From the NCBI GenBank assembly GCA_964631265.1, contig CAZVWW010000015.1, forward strand, positions 1-31,976: a DNA stretch of 31,976 bases, read 5' to 3'. The translations under genes and the position numbers were made by a program. The notes beneath the pieces are model-generated. The model did no database searches. It was not told the origin of the DNA and saw only the letters and a program-made list of their open reading frames with translations. Below are positions 22,780 to 30,990 of the stretch, in pieces. Source of the DNA: CAZVWW01 sp964631265 (lineage in GTDB: Bacteria; Thermotogota; Thermotogae; MWEM01). The number at the start of each line of letters is the position of its first letter. The stretch's first letter is position 1.

Positions 22780-25700
22780 ATGAACATAGGGATAAGCGAA
22801 CTGCAGATTTCAACGAATAGAATGCTCAAGAAACTGGGTCTGGGAGAGATCAGCTTGAATGCCGTTGCAAAGAAGATCTGTTTTGAGCACAGGTCTGAAG
22901 GACTCAAAGGGAAATTGATCGTCGAGTGCTCGGATGAATTGGAAGCAGAGACAATCGATTTTTTTGAAAAGGCCTTAAACCGTTTTTTTGAGTGTCCCTT
23001 TAAGGTCGTTCTCAAGAATGAAGCTCTCTCTCCTGCACAGGAACTTGTCTTGAGATGGCCGAATGTCCTGAGGATTTTGAACGGCAGCTTTTCATATGTC
23101 ACCGATAAGGTTTATGTGAAGGCAGTGGGAGAGAGAAAAGCCTCTGTCTATGTGCCGAATGAGTTTGTCTACCGTAAGATCAAGAAGAACAAAGGTCTTT
23201 TGAAGGACGCTATCCTTGAAGTAATCAATGAGGAGATTGAGGTCGACTGTGAGATTGACACCACTGCAAAGATGGCAATGGAAACGACGCATTCAAAGGA
23301 ACGTTCCATACCAGTTGAAGTGGAGCCCCTGGCAAAAAAGGCCGTGAAACCCGTTAAGAAAACGGCCTCCGGAAAGGAGAATACCGGCCGTCGAATCAAG
23401 ACAGCTCCGGTCTCGATCAACAGTATTAAATTCGACGATTCTGTTTATACGATAAGAGGAAAGGTCTTTTCAAAGGATTACAGGGAAGGGCCGAATGTCA
23501 TCACATTCGGATTGTACGATGGCACAGATTCAGCCAAGTGCATAGCATTCAGAGACAACGCCCTCTGGCTCAACACCAACATGGACGATGATGATTACTT
23601 ACTGATAAAGGGCAAGGCAACGCTTGACCAGCGTTCCTCAAAACCAACCTTCTTTATTAATTCAGCCACCCGGATTGAGAGTCCGGAGACGAGGAAAGAT
23701 GATTATGAAGGCGACAAGAGGATAGAACTCCATGCGCATACACAGATGAGTGCCATGGACTCTATCATGAACATAAAGGATTACATCAAACGCGCTGCTG
23801 AATGGGGTTGGGAGAGTGTCGGTGTAACGGATCACTGTGTGGTTCAGGCATTTCCCGATCTGTACGAGGAATGCCGGAAAGAAGGGATCAATCCAATCTT
23901 CGGGATGGAAGGATCACTTGTTGATATAACCCCGGTCGTGTACAATCTGAAACGTTTGAAACAGAGCCGGAATCCTTTAAAGGAGATTGATTATGTGGTC
24001 TTTGATTTTGAGACAACCGGTCTGAGCCCCCTTAAAGATGAAATCATTGAGTTCGGGGCTGTAAAGATTTCAAACGGGGAAAAGGTGGATGAGTTCTCCG
24101 CGCTTGTCAAACCCCGAAAGCGTGTTTCGGCAAAGATAACCGATATCACCGGTATAAGCGAAGAGATGCTGAGGAACAAACCGTCGATTGAGCAGGTTCT
24201 CCCGGAGTTCATGGACTTCATCAAGGGTTCTGTTCTGGTTGCCCACAACGCCAATTTTGATTACCGGTTTTTGAAACAGCAGGTCAAAACGGTTTTAAAC
24301 GAGGCGTTTCATTCCGTTTATGTGGATACCCTGGCCCTTTCAAGAGCGCTCTTAAAGACTAAAAGAAACTCTCTGGACAAGGTGGTTAAGAAACTGGGAC
24401 TCGACGATTTCAACCACCACAGGGCCCTCGACGATGCGGAGGTAACCGGCAAGGTCTTTTTGAAGTTTATGCAGATGGCTCAGAAAAGAGGAAAGGAGAC
24501 GCTTGAAGAGCTCGATTCTTTGAAGAGTGAAGTCAATCTTAAAAAACTCTTCGGACGGGATCTGACGCTGTACGCTAAGAACAAAAAGGGTCTTTTTAAC
24601 CTCTATAAACTGGTGACATTGAGCCATCTTGACTATTTCGGAAAGGGTGTCCCGCTGATTCCCAAAGACGAGTTAACCAGGAACCGGGATGGGATTGTCA
24701 TCGGAACCGGAAGTCCCATGAGTGAACTGGCCAATGCCTATCGATACGGACTCGACGATCAGGAATTGAAGGAGATTGCGCAGTATTATGATTTCATCGA
24801 GCTGATGCCGCCTGATGCCTATACAAAAGTCAATGAGGGATTCAACTCAAATGATCTTGAGAAGATGTACCGGAAGTTCTATCACCTTGGGGGAGAATTG
24901 GGATTGCCGGTTATGATGACCGGGAATACCCATTATCTTGATCCCGAGAACAAGAAACCCTGGTCGATTATGAAGATAAGCGAGAAGGCCTTGAGAAGAA
25001 GAGGCAAGATGTTTTCTGCGGATCTCTTTTCAGCTGTGAATCTTCATATGAGAACGACGGGAGAGATGATGGATATTGCTGAAAAAGTTCTCGGAGACCG
25101 GAAGAAAGCGGAAGAGGTTGTTATCAAAAACCCGAAGCAGTTTGCGGCTGACTTTGAGGCGATCAAACCCATCACGAGAAAACTCCATCCACCGTCTATC
25201 GAGGGCGCGGATGAGGAGATCAGGGAGACCGCTCTCCGGAATATGAACAAGCTTTACGGGGACCACCCGCCGGATCGGGTAAAAGAAAGACTCGAAAAGG
25301 AACTTGAGTCCATTATCGGGAACGGCTACTCGGTTCTCTATCTCATTGCCGAGAAGATTGTCAAAAAATCGAAGGAGGACGGTTATCTGGTTGGGTCCAG
25401 GGGCTCCGTCGGGTCCTCGTTTGTTGCGACGATGCTCGGTATCACCGAGGTGAATCCCCTTGCCCCGCATTATGTCTGTGAAAATTGCAAGCACACCGAT
25501 TTTCCGGAAAAAACCGGGGTATCCTCAGGGTATGATCTTCCGGACAAAACATGCCCGGAATGCGGTTCAAATTTGATGAAGCTCGGTCAGGAGATCCCGT
25601 TCGAGACCTTTATGGGGTTTGAAGGCAACAAGATCCCGGATATCGACCTCAACTTTTCCGGTGAGTATCAGACAAAGGCGCATCGGTACATCGAAGAGCT

Positions 25701-27060
25701 GTTTGGCAGTGATCATGTCTTTAAAGCCGGTACCATCAGTACCGTTGCTGATAAAACGGCCTTTGGCTATGTCTTGAGATTCGAAGAGGTAACGGATGAG
25801 ATTATCAAAGATGTTGAGAAACAGCGGATTGCCAATGAGATTGCCGGTGTCAGAAGAACTACGGGGCAGCACCCGGGAGGGTTGATGATCGTTCCCCGGG
25901 ACAAGAGTGTTTTCGAGTTCACACCGGTTCAAAAACCCGCCAATGATCAGAAAACGGATGTCCAGACAACCCACTTTGACTATCACTCCATCCACGATGA
26001 TCTGGTTAAAATCGATGCGCTGGGACATGATGACCCAACCTTTATGCGATATCTGCAGGATCTGACCGGCATCGATCCGCTCGATGTGCCCATGGATGAC
26101 AAAGCAACCATCCGTATATTCAGCAGTCTCGATCCGCTCGGCATTCAAAACGGGGATATACCCGGTGTGCACAACGGGTCACTCGGCATTCCCGAATTTG
26201 GAACCAATTTTGTCAGAGGGATGCTCATGGAGACAAAACCGTCGAGTTTTGCCGACCTCGTGAGGATATCGGGGCTTTCGCACGGAACGGGTGTATGGCT
26301 TGGCAATGCACGGGATATCATTGTGGGGGGGATTGCAACCCTGCAGGATGTGATTGCCTGTCGTGATGACATCATGAACATGCTGATCCACAGTGGAATG
26401 GATGCCATGGAGGCCTTTACCATCATGGAAAAGGTCCGAAAGGGAAAGGGTCTGAGCGACGAAGAGATTGATGATATGAAAAAACACGGGGTCAAAAAAT
26501 GGTTCCTGAATTCATGCCGGGAGATTAAATATCTTTTCCCGAAGGCCCATGCCGTGGCCTATGTCTCGATGGCGTTCAGAGTGGCCTATTTCAAAGTGCA
26601 TGAACCGCTCGCCTTCTACTCCACCTATTTTACTGTGAAAGGCGGAGAGTTCGATGTTCCTGTTATAACAAGTGGAACTGAGAAGATTAAAACCTGGTTG
26701 AACAATCCCGAGGCCTTTGGCGAGATGAGTAAGCAGAAGATGAACGCAGCGAGGGTGGTCAATGAGATTGCCCTTGAAATGCTGATGAGAGGGTTTGAAT
26801 TCTTACCGGTGGATATCCGTAAATCAAGTGCCAATTCCTTTGATATAGAGGACGGCAAGCTCAGGATTCCTCTCAGTAGAGTGCAGGGGCTGGGTGACAG
26901 GGCTGCTGAATCAATTGTCAAAGCAAGAAATGAAGAGCCTTTTGTATCGGTTGACGATCTCAAGAGACGAACAAGTGTTTCATCGAGCATCGTTGATGTA
27001 CTGCGGGATATGGGAGCCTTGAACAATCTGCAGGAACATGCCCAGTACAGTTTATTTTAA
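22780..27060 (+). CDS. polC: DNA polymerase III alpha subunit, PolC type
   Basis: The 1426-residue replicative polymerase of the PolC class, containing its own proofreading exonuclease. Domain order: N-terminal region (about 1-150), OB fold (about 210-305), PHP part 1 beginning at the ELHAHTQMSAMDS motif (His318 region), inserted DEDDh 3'-5' exonuclease (about 405-580, with D409 and E411 in FDFETTG and a late HHRALDDA), PHP part 2 (about 595-720), zinc-binding Cys4 (C900 and C903 in CENC; C925 and C928 in CPEC), and the palm with D954 and D956 in PDIDLNFSG. The fingers and C-terminal helix-hairpin-helix region (RVQGLGDRAAESIV) complete it. Length is typical. ATG follows GGAGGC. PolC is known from Bacillota, Mycoplasmatota, Thermotogota and Fusobacteriota, which limits the host. 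Confidence 0.98.
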   Translation: MNIGISELQISTNRMLKKLGLGEISLNAVAKKICFEHRSEGLKGKLIVECSDELEAETIDFFEKALNRFFECPFKVVLKNEALSPAQELVLRWPNVLRILNGSFSYVTDKVYVKAVGERKASVYVPNEFVYRKIKKNKGLLKDAILEVINEEIEVDCEIDTTAKMAMETTHSKERSIPVEVEPLAKKAVKPVKKTASGKENTGRRIKTAPVSINSIKFDDSVYTIRGKVFSKDYREGPNVITFGLYDGTDSAKCIAFRDNALWLNTNMDDDDYLLIKGKATLDQRSSKPTFFINSATRIESPETRKDDYEGDKRIELHAHTQMSAMDSIMNIKDYIKRAAEWGWESVGVTDHCVVQAFPDLYEECRKEGINPIFGMEGSLVDITPVVYNLKRLKQSRNPLKEIDYVVFDFETTGLSPLKDEIIEFGAVKISNGEKVDEFSALVKPRKRVSAKITDITGISEEMLRNKPSIEQVLPEFMDFIKGSVLVAHNANFDYRFLKQQVKTVLNEAFHSVYVDTLALSRALLKTKRNSLDKVVKKLGLDDFNHHRALDDAEVTGKVFLKFMQMAQKRGKETLEELDSLKSEVNLKKLFGRDLTLYAKNKKGLFNLYKLVTLSHLDYFGKGVPLIPKDELTRNRDGIVIGTGSPMSELANAYRYGLDDQELKEIAQYYDFIELMPPDAYTKVNEGFNSNDLEKMYRKFYHLGGELGLPVMMTGNTHYLDPENKKPWSIMKISEKALRRRGKMFSADLFSAVNLHMRTTGEMMDIAEKVLGDRKKAEEVVIKNPKQFAADFEAIKPITRKLHPPSIEGADEEIRETALRNMNKLYGDHPPDRVKERLEKELESIIGNGYSVLYLIAEKIVKKSKEDGYLVGSRGSVGSSFVATMLGITEVNPLAPHYVCENCKHTDFPEKTGVSSGYDLPDKTCPECGSNLMKLGQEIPFETFMGFEGNKIPDIDLNFSGEYQTKAHRYIEELFGSDHVFKAGTISTVADKTAFGYVLRFEEVTDEIIKDVEKQRIANEIAGVRRTTGQHPGGLMIVPRDKSVFEFTPVQKPANDQKTDVQTTHFDYHSIHDDLVKIDALGHDDPTFMRYLQDLTGIDPLDVPMDDKATIRIFSSLDPLGIQNGDIPGVHNGSLGIPEFGTNFVRGMLMETKPSSFADLVRISGLSHGTGVWLGNARDIIVGGIATLQDVIACRDDIMNMLIHSGMDAMEAFTIMEKVRKGKGLSDEEIDDMKKHGVKKWFLNSCREIKYLFPKAHAVAYVSMAFRVAYFKVHEPLAFYSTYFTVKGGEFDVPVITSGTEKIKTWLNNPEAFGEMSKQKMNAARVVNEIALEMLMRGFEFLPVDIRKSSANSFDIEDGKLRIPLSRVQGLGDRAAESIVKARNEEPFVSVDDLKRRTSVSSSIVDVLRDMGALNNLQEHAQYSLF

Positions 27061-27077
27061 TTTTGGAGGTTCGTTTT

Positions 27078-27551
27078 ATGGAGACCAGCACAAAGATTGC
27101 AAAGAAAAAGCACATTGCCCTCATTGCTCATGATTACCGGAAAAAGGATCTTATCGAGTGGGTGGATTTCAACAGGGGAACGCTTTCAGAACATCACTTA
27201 TACGGGACGGGAACAACCGGGGCGCTCATCGAACAGAAGGTTGGCTTGCCCGTGAAGCGTTTCATGAGCGGGCCGCTCGGCGGAGATCAGCAGATCGGGG
27301 CGAAGATTGCCGAGGGGGTTATCAACTGTCTGATCTTCTTTTGGGATCCTCTGGCCCCCCATCCTCACGATGTCGATGTCAAGGCGCTTTTGAGGATTGC
27401 AACGGTTTGCAATATCCCGGTTGCCACGAACCGCACCACGGCTGATTTTCTGATCAGTTCGCCGTTGATGGAAAAACAGTTCGAGGTCCTTCTTTATGAT
27501 TATGAGGCGCGCCACAAAAAAGAGGCGAAAAAGGCCCTTGAGAGTGACTGA
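27078..27551 (+). CDS. mgsA: Methylglyoxal synthase
   Basis: A 157-residue cytoplasmic enzyme converting dihydroxyacetone phosphate to methylglyoxal and phosphate, a bypass of lower glycolysis that releases phosphate. Catalytic and phosphate-binding residues correspond to those of the E. coli enzyme: His18-Asp19 in IAHDYRKKDL, Asp70 in SGPLGGDQQIG, and Asp90, His97 and Asp100 in FWDPLAPHPHDVD. ATG 27078 has GGAGGT eight bases upstream. A TTG at 27063 is in frame but lies before that site. It begins 17 bases after polC and likely shares its transcript, an unusual pairing with no obvious functional link. Confidence 0.95.
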   Translation: METSTKIAKKKHIALIAHDYRKKDLIEWVDFNRGTLSEHHLYGTGTTGALIEQKVGLPVKRFMSGPLGGDQQIGAKIAEGVINCLIFFWDPLAPHPHDVDVKALLRIATVCNIPVATNRTTADFLISSPLMEKQFEVLLYDYEARHKKEAKKALESD

Positions 27552-27600
27552 GATGCCGGGAGTTATTATTTAACAAAACTTTCATACAGCAGCCAAAACT

Positions 27601-27634
27601 GAACCGTTCCCCATCGGGGCGGTTTATGTTATAA
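27601..27634 (+). promoter_or_regulatory. Hairpin followed by -10 element, promoter region of the NuoE/NuoF operon
   Basis: TATAAT at 27629-27634 is a consensus -10. Just upstream, AACCG-TT-CCCC (27601-27611) pairs with GGGG-CGGTT (27615-27623), with a two-base bulge. The hairpin lacks a proper T-tract and so is a weak terminator for mgsA at best. No standard -35 is seen, and its place is taken by this inverted repeat. Confidence 0.45.
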
Positions 27635-27669
27635 TAATTCGAACATATAAGAGGGTTTGCAAAATTTAT

Positions 27670-27687
27670 TTGTGAAGATAATCACGA
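27670..27687. promoter_or_regulatory. Candidate Rex operator
   Basis: TTGTGAAGATAATCACGA resembles the Rex consensus TTGTGAA-N4-TTCACAA, matching 12 of the 14 fixed bases. It lies between the -10 and the ribosome site of the first NuoE-like gene, a place where a repressor would block transcription. Rex senses the NADH/NAD+ ratio and commonly controls NAD-linked hydrogenase and fermentation genes, so the context fits. The same bases also resemble a CRP-type site, TGTGA-N6-TCACG. Confidence 0.55.
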
Positions 27688-27703
27688 ATCGGAGGTGTTG
27701 CTG

Positions 27704-28204
27704 TTGCCGGCAAATGATACAAATACGATTTGTGCAGAGGAAAAAGAGCTGTACAAATCTCTTGACACGTTTATCGAAGAGGTCAGAGACAAGCCCGGTG
27801 TTTTGATAGAAGTTCTGCACAAAGGCCAGGAGCTTTTTGGTTACCTTCCCGTGGAAGTTCAGGAACATATAGCCAAAAGTCTCGATCTGCCTTCGAGCCA
27901 GGTTTATGGAGTTGTGACATTCTACAACTTCTTTACGATGAAGCCGAGGGGACAGAATCAGGTGAAGGTCTGTATGGGCACCGCTTGTTATGTTAAAGGT
28001 GCTGACAGAGTCCTTGACAGATTCAAGGAAGAACTCGGTGTTGAAATGGATGAGGTATCCGAGGACGGTCTTTTCTCGATTCACGGGGTGAGATGTCTTG
28101 GAGCCTGTAGTATGGCGCCCGTTGTCCTTATTGGAGAAAAGGATTTTTATGGTCGGGTAACGCCGGATGAAATACCAAAAATTATTAAGAAATACAGGGG
28201 GTGA
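27704..28204 (+). CDS. NuoE/HydC-like [2Fe-2S] subunit, first copy
   Basis: A 166-residue thioredoxin-like iron-sulfur protein, the small subunit of NAD(H)-linked hydrogenases, formate dehydrogenases and related complexes. After a helical N-terminal region (IEEVRDKPGVLIEVLHKGQELFGYLP) the four cluster Cys appear as CMGTAC and CLGAC, followed by SMAPVVLIGEKDFYGRVTPDEI. TTG 27704 is preferred because GGAGGTG at 27691-27697 then has a 6-base spacing; the GTG at 27695 overlaps that site. It leads an operon of five Fe-S/flavin genes with gaps of 6-70 bases. A candidate Rex operator precedes it. The family is certain; the exact complex is not, because the catalytic subunit lies outside the window. 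Confidence 0.9.
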   Translation: MPANDTNTICAEEKELYKSLDTFIEEVRDKPGVLIEVLHKGQELFGYLPVEVQEHIAKSLDLPSSQVYGVVTFYNFFTMKPRGQNQVKVCMGTACYVKGADRVLDRFKEELGVEMDEVSEDGLFSIHGVRCLGACSMAPVVLIGEKDFYGRVTPDEIPKIIKKYRG

Positions 28205-28210
28205 GCCTTT

Positions 28211-28588
28211 ATGGCCAAAGTCAAAAGCTTGGATGAATTAATGAAAATAAAGGAAAATGCGGTAAAGAACATTCAGATGAGAGACAGTGATAAAAGAGGA
28301 AAGATCGTTGTTGCAATGGGTACCTGCGGTATTGCCGCCGGCGCCAAGGAAACACTGCAGGCTATCGTTGGTGAGCTCGATAAGCAGAACATCGATGATG
28401 TGTCGGTTGTTCAGTCCGGATGTATGGGCCTTTGTGATGTTGAACCGACCATAGAAGTGGTAATGGAAGGTCAGGATCCCATCATATACGGTCATGTATC
28501 TCCTGAACAGGTGGAAAGAATCGTTGAACAGCATGTCCAAAACGGTAAGGTTGTTAGTGACTTGATGGTTAGAAAGGGAGAAATCTGA
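28211..28588 (+). CDS. Small thioredoxin-like [2Fe-2S] ferredoxin (HydD-like)
   Basis: A 125-residue protein with one thioredoxin-like ferredoxin domain, similar to the N-terminal domain of NuoF-type subunits and to stand-alone HydD-like proteins in hydrogenase operons. Only three Cys are present at the expected sites: Cys39 in VAMGTCGIAAG, then Cys71 and Cys75 in SGCMGLCDVEP. The usual first Cys is Ala35. The GTCGIAAGA spelling seems typical of this small family, so it may bind the cluster with another ligand. The C-terminal PEQVERIVEQHVQNGKVV matches the following gene's domain. ATG 28211 follows GGGGGTGAG and lies 6 bases after the NuoE-like stop. Confidence 0.82.
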   Translation: MAKVKSLDELMKIKENAVKNIQMRDSDKRGKIVVAMGTCGIAAGAKETLQAIVGELDKQNIDDVSVVQSGCMGLCDVEPTIEVVMEGQDPIIYGHVSPEQVERIVEQHVQNGKVVSDLMVRKGEI

Positions 28589-28620
28589 AAAGATTAGATG
28601 ATAATGTGAGGTGAATCGAA

Positions 28621-30420
28621 TTGCCTGTTGCAACTAATACTATACTGATGTGTGCAGGCGGAGGATGTATTTCCTCCGGTGAAGAGAGCTGTTTATCTGC
28701 ATTGGAAAAGGCAATAGATAAATACAATTTGAACAACATTGTCCAGATCGTTGAAACGGGTTGTATGGGGATGTGTGATGCAGGCCCCCTGATGGTAATC
28801 TATCCGGAAGGGGTTCATTATCAGCAACTGGTTGCTGAGGATATGGAAAAGATCGTTTCTGAGCATCTGCTCAAAGGGAGGATTGTCGAGGATAAGCTGC
28901 TCGAAAATCCCGAGACGGAAGTCAGGACTCAGAATCCGTACGATGACCATCCCTTCTTTACGAGGCAGGTTAAGATAGCAACGCGTAATATGGGGGTTAT
29001 TGACCCGCTGAAGATTGACGAGTATATTGCCCATGATGGCTATTTTGCATTGCAGAAAGCACTTGAAATGACACCTGAAGAGGTTATTCAAATCCTCAAA
29101 AAGAGTGGTCTCCGGGGTCGCGGCGGAGCCGGATTCCCAACCTGGTTGAAATGGGATCTGACAAAAAAGGTGGAAGGGGAAGAGAAATACGTTCTCTGTA
29201 ACGCTGATGAGGGTGATCCGGGTGCGTTTATGGACAGGTCCATCCTCGAAGGCGATCCGCACTCGGTCCTTGAGGCGATGGCAATCGCCGGGTATGCGAT
29301 TGGAGCCAATAAGGGATATATTTATATAAGAGCGGAGTATCCGCTTGCAATAGAACGATTAAAAGAAGGTATCAAGCAGGCAAAGGAGCTTGGTCTCTTT
29401 GGTGAGAACATCATGGATTCGGGATTCTCGTTTGATATTGAAATCAGGATGGGAGCCGGTGCATTTGTCTGTGGTGAGGAAACGGCCCTTATCGAGTCCA
29501 TCGAAGGCAAGAGGGGCCAGCCAAGGGTGAAACCGCCATTCCCCGCACAGAAAGGGGTCTGGGATAAACCCACACTTAACAACAACGTGGAGACTTATGC
29601 CAACATTCCGCCGATTATCACGAAGGGAGCCGACTGGTTCTCGAGTATCGGAACCGAAACGAGTAAGGGGACAAAGGTCTTCTGTCTGACCGGAAAGGTT
29701 AAGAACACCGGACTGGTTGAGGTCCCGATGGGTATCACATTGAAGGAAGTCGTCTTTGATATTGGTGGCGGTATACCCGACGGAAAGCAATACAAGGCCG
29801 TTCAGACGGGTGGTCCGAGTGGCGGCTGTATCCCCGCTGATCATCTCGATACACCCATCGATTATGAAACCCTTCAGGATCTTGGCACGATGATGGGATC
29901 CGGCGGGATGATTGTGATGGATGAGGACACCTGTATGGTGGATGTCGCAAAGTACTTCCTCGATTTCTCCGTTGAAGAATCCTGTGGAAAGTGTGTCCCA
30001 TGCCGTGAAGGAAACCGGGTTATGTTTGATATCCTCGAAAGGATCACGGAGGGTGAAGGCCAGGAGGGTGATATTGAAACCCTCGAAACACTTGGCAAAA
30101 GTATCATGGACACATCACTCTGTGGGCTTGGACAATCCTCTCCACAACCGGTTATCTCGACAATCCATTATTTCCGTGAGGAATACGAGGCCCATATAAA
30201 AGAGGGAAGATGCCCCGCAAAGGTTTGTAAACCGCTTGTGAGATACGTTGTTGATAAAGAAAAATGCGTTGGATGCACGGCCTGTGCAAGGGTATGTCCT
30301 GTTAATGCGATAGAGGGAGACGTTAAGAAACCTCATGAGATCGACCCTGAGATATGTACCAGATGCGGGAGCTGCATCGAGGTATGCAGATTCGACGCGA
30401 TTAGTAGAGTATCACCGTAA
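28621..30420 (+). CDS. NuoF/HydB-like NADH- and FMN-binding Fe-S subunit, first copy
   Basis: A 599-residue flavoprotein where NAD(H) exchanges electrons with FMN. Domains in order: thioredoxin-like [2Fe-2S] domain with Cys11, Cys16, Cys48 and Cys52; the NuoF core with GLRGRGGAGFPTWLKWD, NADEGDPGAFMDRSILEGDPH and MGAGAFVCGEETALIESIEG for FMN and NADH; a [4Fe-4S] site in ESCGKCVPCREG with a later Cys in SLCGLGQ; and a C-terminal ferredoxin with two [4Fe-4S] motifs, CVGCTACARVCPVNAI and CTRCGSCIEVCRF. This is the HydB plan of trimeric and tetrameric [FeFe] hydrogenases. The start is TTG at 28621, after GAGGTGAATC. It lies 32 bases after the small ferredoxin. Confidence 0.93.
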   Translation: MPVATNTILMCAGGGCISSGEESCLSALEKAIDKYNLNNIVQIVETGCMGMCDAGPLMVIYPEGVHYQQLVAEDMEKIVSEHLLKGRIVEDKLLENPETEVRTQNPYDDHPFFTRQVKIATRNMGVIDPLKIDEYIAHDGYFALQKALEMTPEEVIQILKKSGLRGRGGAGFPTWLKWDLTKKVEGEEKYVLCNADEGDPGAFMDRSILEGDPHSVLEAMAIAGYAIGANKGYIYIRAEYPLAIERLKEGIKQAKELGLFGENIMDSGFSFDIEIRMGAGAFVCGEETALIESIEGKRGQPRVKPPFPAQKGVWDKPTLNNNVETYANIPPIITKGADWFSSIGTETSKGTKVFCLTGKVKNTGLVEVPMGITLKEVVFDIGGGIPDGKQYKAVQTGGPSGGCIPADHLDTPIDYETLQDLGTMMGSGGMIVMDEDTCMVDVAKYFLDFSVEESCGKCVPCREGNRVMFDILERITEGEGQEGDIETLETLGKSIMDTSLCGLGQSSPQPVISTIHYFREEYEAHIKEGRCPAKVCKPLVRYVVDKEKCVGCTACARVCPVNAIEGDVKKPHEIDPEICTRCGSCIEVCRFDAISRVSP

Positions 30421-30489
30421 ACAGTGATTTGCAGAAGCGAAGACCTTTGTGATATTTTACACCGTGATAAAAATTTGGGAGGTGTAACA

Positions 30490-30990
30490 GTGGTATCGGA
30501 TAAGGAGATGCAAAAAGTAGAAGAAATCGTAAACGGTGTAGTGAACGATGATAGTTTGGAAGAAGGAGACGTTTTAATCAACTGTCTTCATAAAATACAG
30601 GACCACTTCATTAATTTTGTGCCGGTGGAGGCTGCTGAAAAAGTAGCGGGTATGCTTGATATGCCTGAATCTTCGGTTTATGAAGTTCTAACGTTCTACA
30701 CGATGTTCTCCGTAGAAAACCGGGGCAAGTATGTTATCAGGGTTTGCAACAGTCTTCCGTGCCATGTAACGGGCGGAAGGGATATCCTGGCAGCTCTGAA
30801 AAAAGAATTGAAAGTCGATTTTAACCAGACCACGGAAGACGGTCTGTTCACCCTTGAAAAAACAGGTTGTCTGGGGTTGTGTGGGGTTTCTCCTGTGATC
30901 ATGATCAACGAGGAATTCTACGGCAATCTGACAGAGGAGAAGGTTATTGACATCATCAATAAAATTCGTAACGAGGAGAGTGGTTCTTAG
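30490..30990 (+). CDS. NuoE/HydC-like [2Fe-2S] subunit, second copy
   Basis: A 166-residue paralogue of the gene at 27704, with cluster Cys in CNSLPC and CLGLC. It keeps the family layout: helical N-terminus with INCLHKIQDHFINFVP, MPESSVYEVLTFYTMFS, then the cluster region GLFTLEKTGCLGLCGVSPVIMINEEFYGNL. GTG 30490 is chosen because GGGAGGTG lies just upstream, and an open frame extending back to 30424 lacks a ribosome site. It abuts the second NuoF-like gene with no gap. Divergence between the two copies is large, so this is an old duplication. Confidence 0.9.
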   Translation: MVSDKEMQKVEEIVNGVVNDDSLEEGDVLINCLHKIQDHFINFVPVEAAEKVAGMLDMPESSVYEVLTFYTMFSVENRGKYVIRVCNSLPCHVTGGRDILAALKKELKVDFNQTTEDGLFTLEKTGCLGLCGVSPVIMINEEFYGNLTEEKVIDIINKIRNEESGS

